A DNA stretch of 64,000 nucleotides. Origin: Spirochaetia bacterium. GTDB taxonomy: Bacteria; Spirochaetota; UBA4802; UBA5550. The notes under the pieces were generated by a model. The model was not told where the DNA came from. It saw only the letters and a list, made by a program, of their open reading frames with translations, and ran no database searches. The stretch covers positions 335,086 to 399,085 of the forward strand of contig VFJS01000003.1 of the NCBI GenBank assembly GCA_009885955.1, written 5' to 3'. How positions within the stretch are numbered: the stretch's first letter is position 1; the number at the start of each line of letters is the position of its first letter. This document shows positions 61,731 to 64,000 of the stretch, piece after piece. Both the position numbers and the translations under genes were made by a program.

Positions 61731-62240
61731 ATGTATAAGCCGGTTATTGAAATGGAGAAAATTCTCAGAAAAGAGAAGGAATTTTATGATGACCTCTACA
61801 GGCTTGAAAATGAAAAGAGCGAAGCCATCTTAAAAAGAGACTGGAAACTTCTTGAGGCCATCTCCCTTGACCAGAGCGGGCTGTTCCCCGATATAGAGAA
61901 GATGGAGAGCCGCAGGGAGGAGCTTATAGAAGAATACAGAAAGGTGAACAATCTTGACGACCTGGACAGGGTCGTGAAACTCAGGGACATCGTCCTTTCC
62001 ATGGATGAGGATTCATCCCTACACATGCTCCAGCTCGGAATTGACCTGAGAGAGGTTATTGTTAAGGTTAACTCACTGGTAAAAACAAACAATGTGCTGA
62101 TTAATGACAACCTTGAATTTTTTAATATATTGATTTCCGGGCTGAAAAACGGCCGGAACGACCGTATCGGTTACGATAGCAGGGGTAAGGAAGATAACAT
62201 AAAAACGGCTGCTCCAGTAATATTCAATCAGACAGCCTGA
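61731..62240 (+). CDS. flgN: FlgN-like flagellar chaperone
   Basis: 169 residues from ATG 61731, which has GGAGG seven bases upstream. A helical, charged protein (EMEKILRKEKEFYDDLYRLEN, DIEKMESRREELIEEYRKV) with the SLVKTNNVLINDNLEFFN block that binds FlgK in FlgN proteins. The frame is open upstream to 61602, but that extension would start inside a family E repeat, so 61731 is preferred. It precedes flgK by 12 bases, as is common for the chaperone of FlgK and FlgL. Confidence 0.8.
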   Translation: MYKPVIEMEKILRKEKEFYDDLYRLENEKSEAILKRDWKLLEAISLDQSGLFPDIEKMESRREELIEEYRKVNNLDDLDRVVKLRDIVLSMDEDSSLHMLQLGIDLREVIVKVNSLVKTNNVLINDNLEFFNILISGLKNGRNDRIGYDSRGKEDNIKTAAPVIFNQTA

Positions 62241-62252
62241 GGGGGATTGTAA

Positions 62253-64000
62253 TGTCAACAACATTCATGGGTCTTGAAATAGGCAAAAAGGGGTTAATGT
62301 CGCACCAGCAGGCGCTTCATGTGACCGGGCACAATATTTCCAACGCGGAAAACAAGGAATACTCAAGGCAGCGGGTGGTCATATCCTCGGCTGAGCCGCT
62401 ATATAATCCGGCGCTCAACCGGTCAAACGGGCCGGGCAACATGGGGCAGGGCTCCGTGGTGTCCAGGGTTGAGAGGGTCAGGGACTCATTCATAGACGAC
62501 AGGATTGCCGTGGAGACAAATAATATGGGGCACTGGAAATCTATTGGAAATTTCATAAGCCAGATTGAGGCGGTTTACAATGAACCTTCCGATCAGTCTA
62601 TCAGGAGCCGCATGGATGAGCTCTGGAAATCCTTTGAGGAGCTGTCCAAATATCCGGAGATGCGGGCTACGAGAGAGGTCGTGAAAGAGAAGGCCGTGAC
62701 GCTGAGCGCCGAGGTAAACAAGGTTTTCAGGCAGTTGACTGAGTTACGGGAGGATGCCAACCGGCAGATCGTTCACAGGGTAAACCAGGTGAACATGCTG
62801 GCGCGGGATCTCCGCGACCTGAACATCAGGATCATCAAGTCCGAGTCCCTGGGAGATAATCCCAATGACCTGAGGGATCGCCGGGACGCCCTTGTAGAGA
62901 AGCTTTCAGGCCTCATCGATGTATCCGTGGGGCGGAGCGACAGTGACGAAACCATAATTTATATCGGCTCAGAGAACCTGGTGCAGGGCGAAGTCCTCAG
63001 GCCCATTGAGGCGGTTATGGATCCCGGCAATAACGGGCTTGTGAAAATAGTCTGGAAATCCACCGGTGGCGATGTAAAGGTAAAAGGCGGCGAGATATCG
63101 GGACTTATTGAGACAAGGGACAGGATCTTACGGGAGAATATTAACGATATCAACTCCTTTGCCATTAACCTGGTGGACATGACCAACGAGGTCCACAGGG
63201 ACGGTTTCGGCAAGAGGGGGGAGACGAATATAAATTTTTTCAAACACCTTACTTCCGGCGACAGCGTTGAGGGGAATTTTGACCTGAACAATGACGGGGT
63301 CGATGAAATCACCGCAGTGTTCAAGGTGTCGGGAAACAACAAGGTTGACGCATCGGCTGCCATTGGTGTTTCGGGGACGCTTACCTTCAAATCCAATGAC
63401 GAGAACGAATCGGTTAAACAGGTTGATTACAACTCCTCTGACACCATAAGCGGTATGATCAAGAGGATCAACGATGCCAGGCTCGGCGTTGTCGCGTACC
63501 TTGACCATAACAGCAGGCTGGCTCTGAAAGCCACGCTGGCAAAGGATAACGACAACAAGAACTTCATGATACGGCACCTGGAAGACTCGGGACAGCTGTT
63601 CGTTGGAATCACGGGTATACTCAAACAGAGCGGACGTGACGGCTCCTTTGATTACAGGAAAGTTGATGAGATTACCAAGTTCCTCCCCGGAAGGGAACAT
63701 ATCACCATAGCGCCGAAAGCCAATCCGGCATCGTACATGGGTGTTTCCGATGCCGTTCTGAGCGACGTGGATGTCATTGCAGCGGCAAAGGGGAAGGACA
63801 TCGGCGGTACCGGCGACTTCAACACCACAAACGGCATAGGCGACGGGACAAACGCCCTGGCGCTTGCAAGGCTGAGGAGCAAGAATGCCATGATCGACTC
63901 CAATACCAATTTTAATGACTTCTACGTATCCCTCATTGCCCGCATTGGTACACAGGGTGAAGAGGCTAAGTACAGGATAAAAAACCAGGAGACCATGCTG
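62253..64000 (+). CDS. flgK: Flagellar hook-associated protein FlgK, 3' end outside window
   Basis: The frame stays open from ATG 62253 to the end, 582 residues so far. The N-terminus MSTTFMGLEIGKKGLMSHQQ, TGHNISNAENKEYSRQRV and later NDLRDRRDALVEKLSGLI are the standard FlgK blocks. It joins the hook to the filament. GAGGGGG ribosome site. Exported by the flagellar type III system. The start of the C-terminal hook-facing domain is not in view. Confidence 0.95.

Overview
The window looks like a chromosomal segment of a free-living, flagellated, Gram-negative-type bacterium of mid GC content (mid-40s percent by eye; no exact count was made). My best guess is a spirochaete related to the Leptospira branch. 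Supporting clues are flgN directly followed by flgK, a PilZ-like protein resembling the DUF1577 proteins common in Leptospira, a MORN-repeat lipoprotein, Lol-type lipoprotein export genes and several loose lipoboxes. No rRNA or tRNA gene was seen, so the lineage call stays tentative. Metabolism looks flexible: an electron-bifurcating type NAD(P)H/ferredoxin enzyme and a clostridial-type lysine 2,3-aminomutase sit beside a complete set of cytochrome c oxidase structural genes.

Layout. 1-4.2 kb: end of an acyl-CoA dehydrogenase, then an AT-rich island with an AraC-type regulator divergent from a thioesterase/SRPBCC/membrane-protein operon. 4.5-9.4 kb: Rrf2 regulator plus a zinc-ribbon protein with a ruined HD site, a zinc-ribbon membrane protein, a DUF1566 secreted protein and a toxin-antitoxin pair. 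9.8-15.3 kb: a three-gene NuoE/NuoF/GltD-NuoG complex resembling the Sporomusa-type Nfn (Stn). 15.6-17.5 kb: pabA-pabB. 17.7-22.7 kb (minus): SSS symporter operon with two small membrane proteins, a TPR protein and a cNMP/CBS/DUF294 protein. 22.8-23.7 kb: two Hsp20 genes under a perfect CIRCE operator. 25.3-30.8 kb: lysine 2,3-aminomutase, ATP-grasp ligase, GNAT acetyltransferase, a secreted protein and a radical SAM protein. 30.9-35.7 kb (minus): CBS protein and livFGMHK. 36.2-40.1 kb: type III glutamine synthetase and a haem-motif histidine kinase. 40.4-46.5 kb (minus): heme O synthase-like protein, cytochrome oxidase subunits, Sco, a DOMON lipoprotein and DUF2231. 46.7-49.6 kb: gltX, an orphan YgiT zinc finger and a second toxin-antitoxin pair. 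49.8-53.5 kb: sir2-mutL-coaC-coaB operon. 53.7-55.3 kb: MEMO1 and AMMECR1 genes. 55.7-59.6 kb: lipoprotein, LolC/E, LolD and the PilZ-like protein. 59.8-60.95 kb: MORN lipoprotein. 61.7-64 kb: flgN and the start of flgK.

The most striking non-coding signal is a set of at least five dispersed inverted-repeat families in the intergenic spaces (called A to E below), several nested in each other and some with arms distinct enough to give each copy an orientation. The best candidate for a little-described pathway is the kamA/ATP-grasp/GNAT operon, which could make an acylated or amide-linked beta-lysine compound. Other unusual points are proteins with recognisable folds but lost catalytic residues (HD protein, DUF294 nucleotidyltransferase), a kinase with a CxxCH haem motif in its sensor domain, and a toxin gene whose N-terminal part carries a repeat hairpin.
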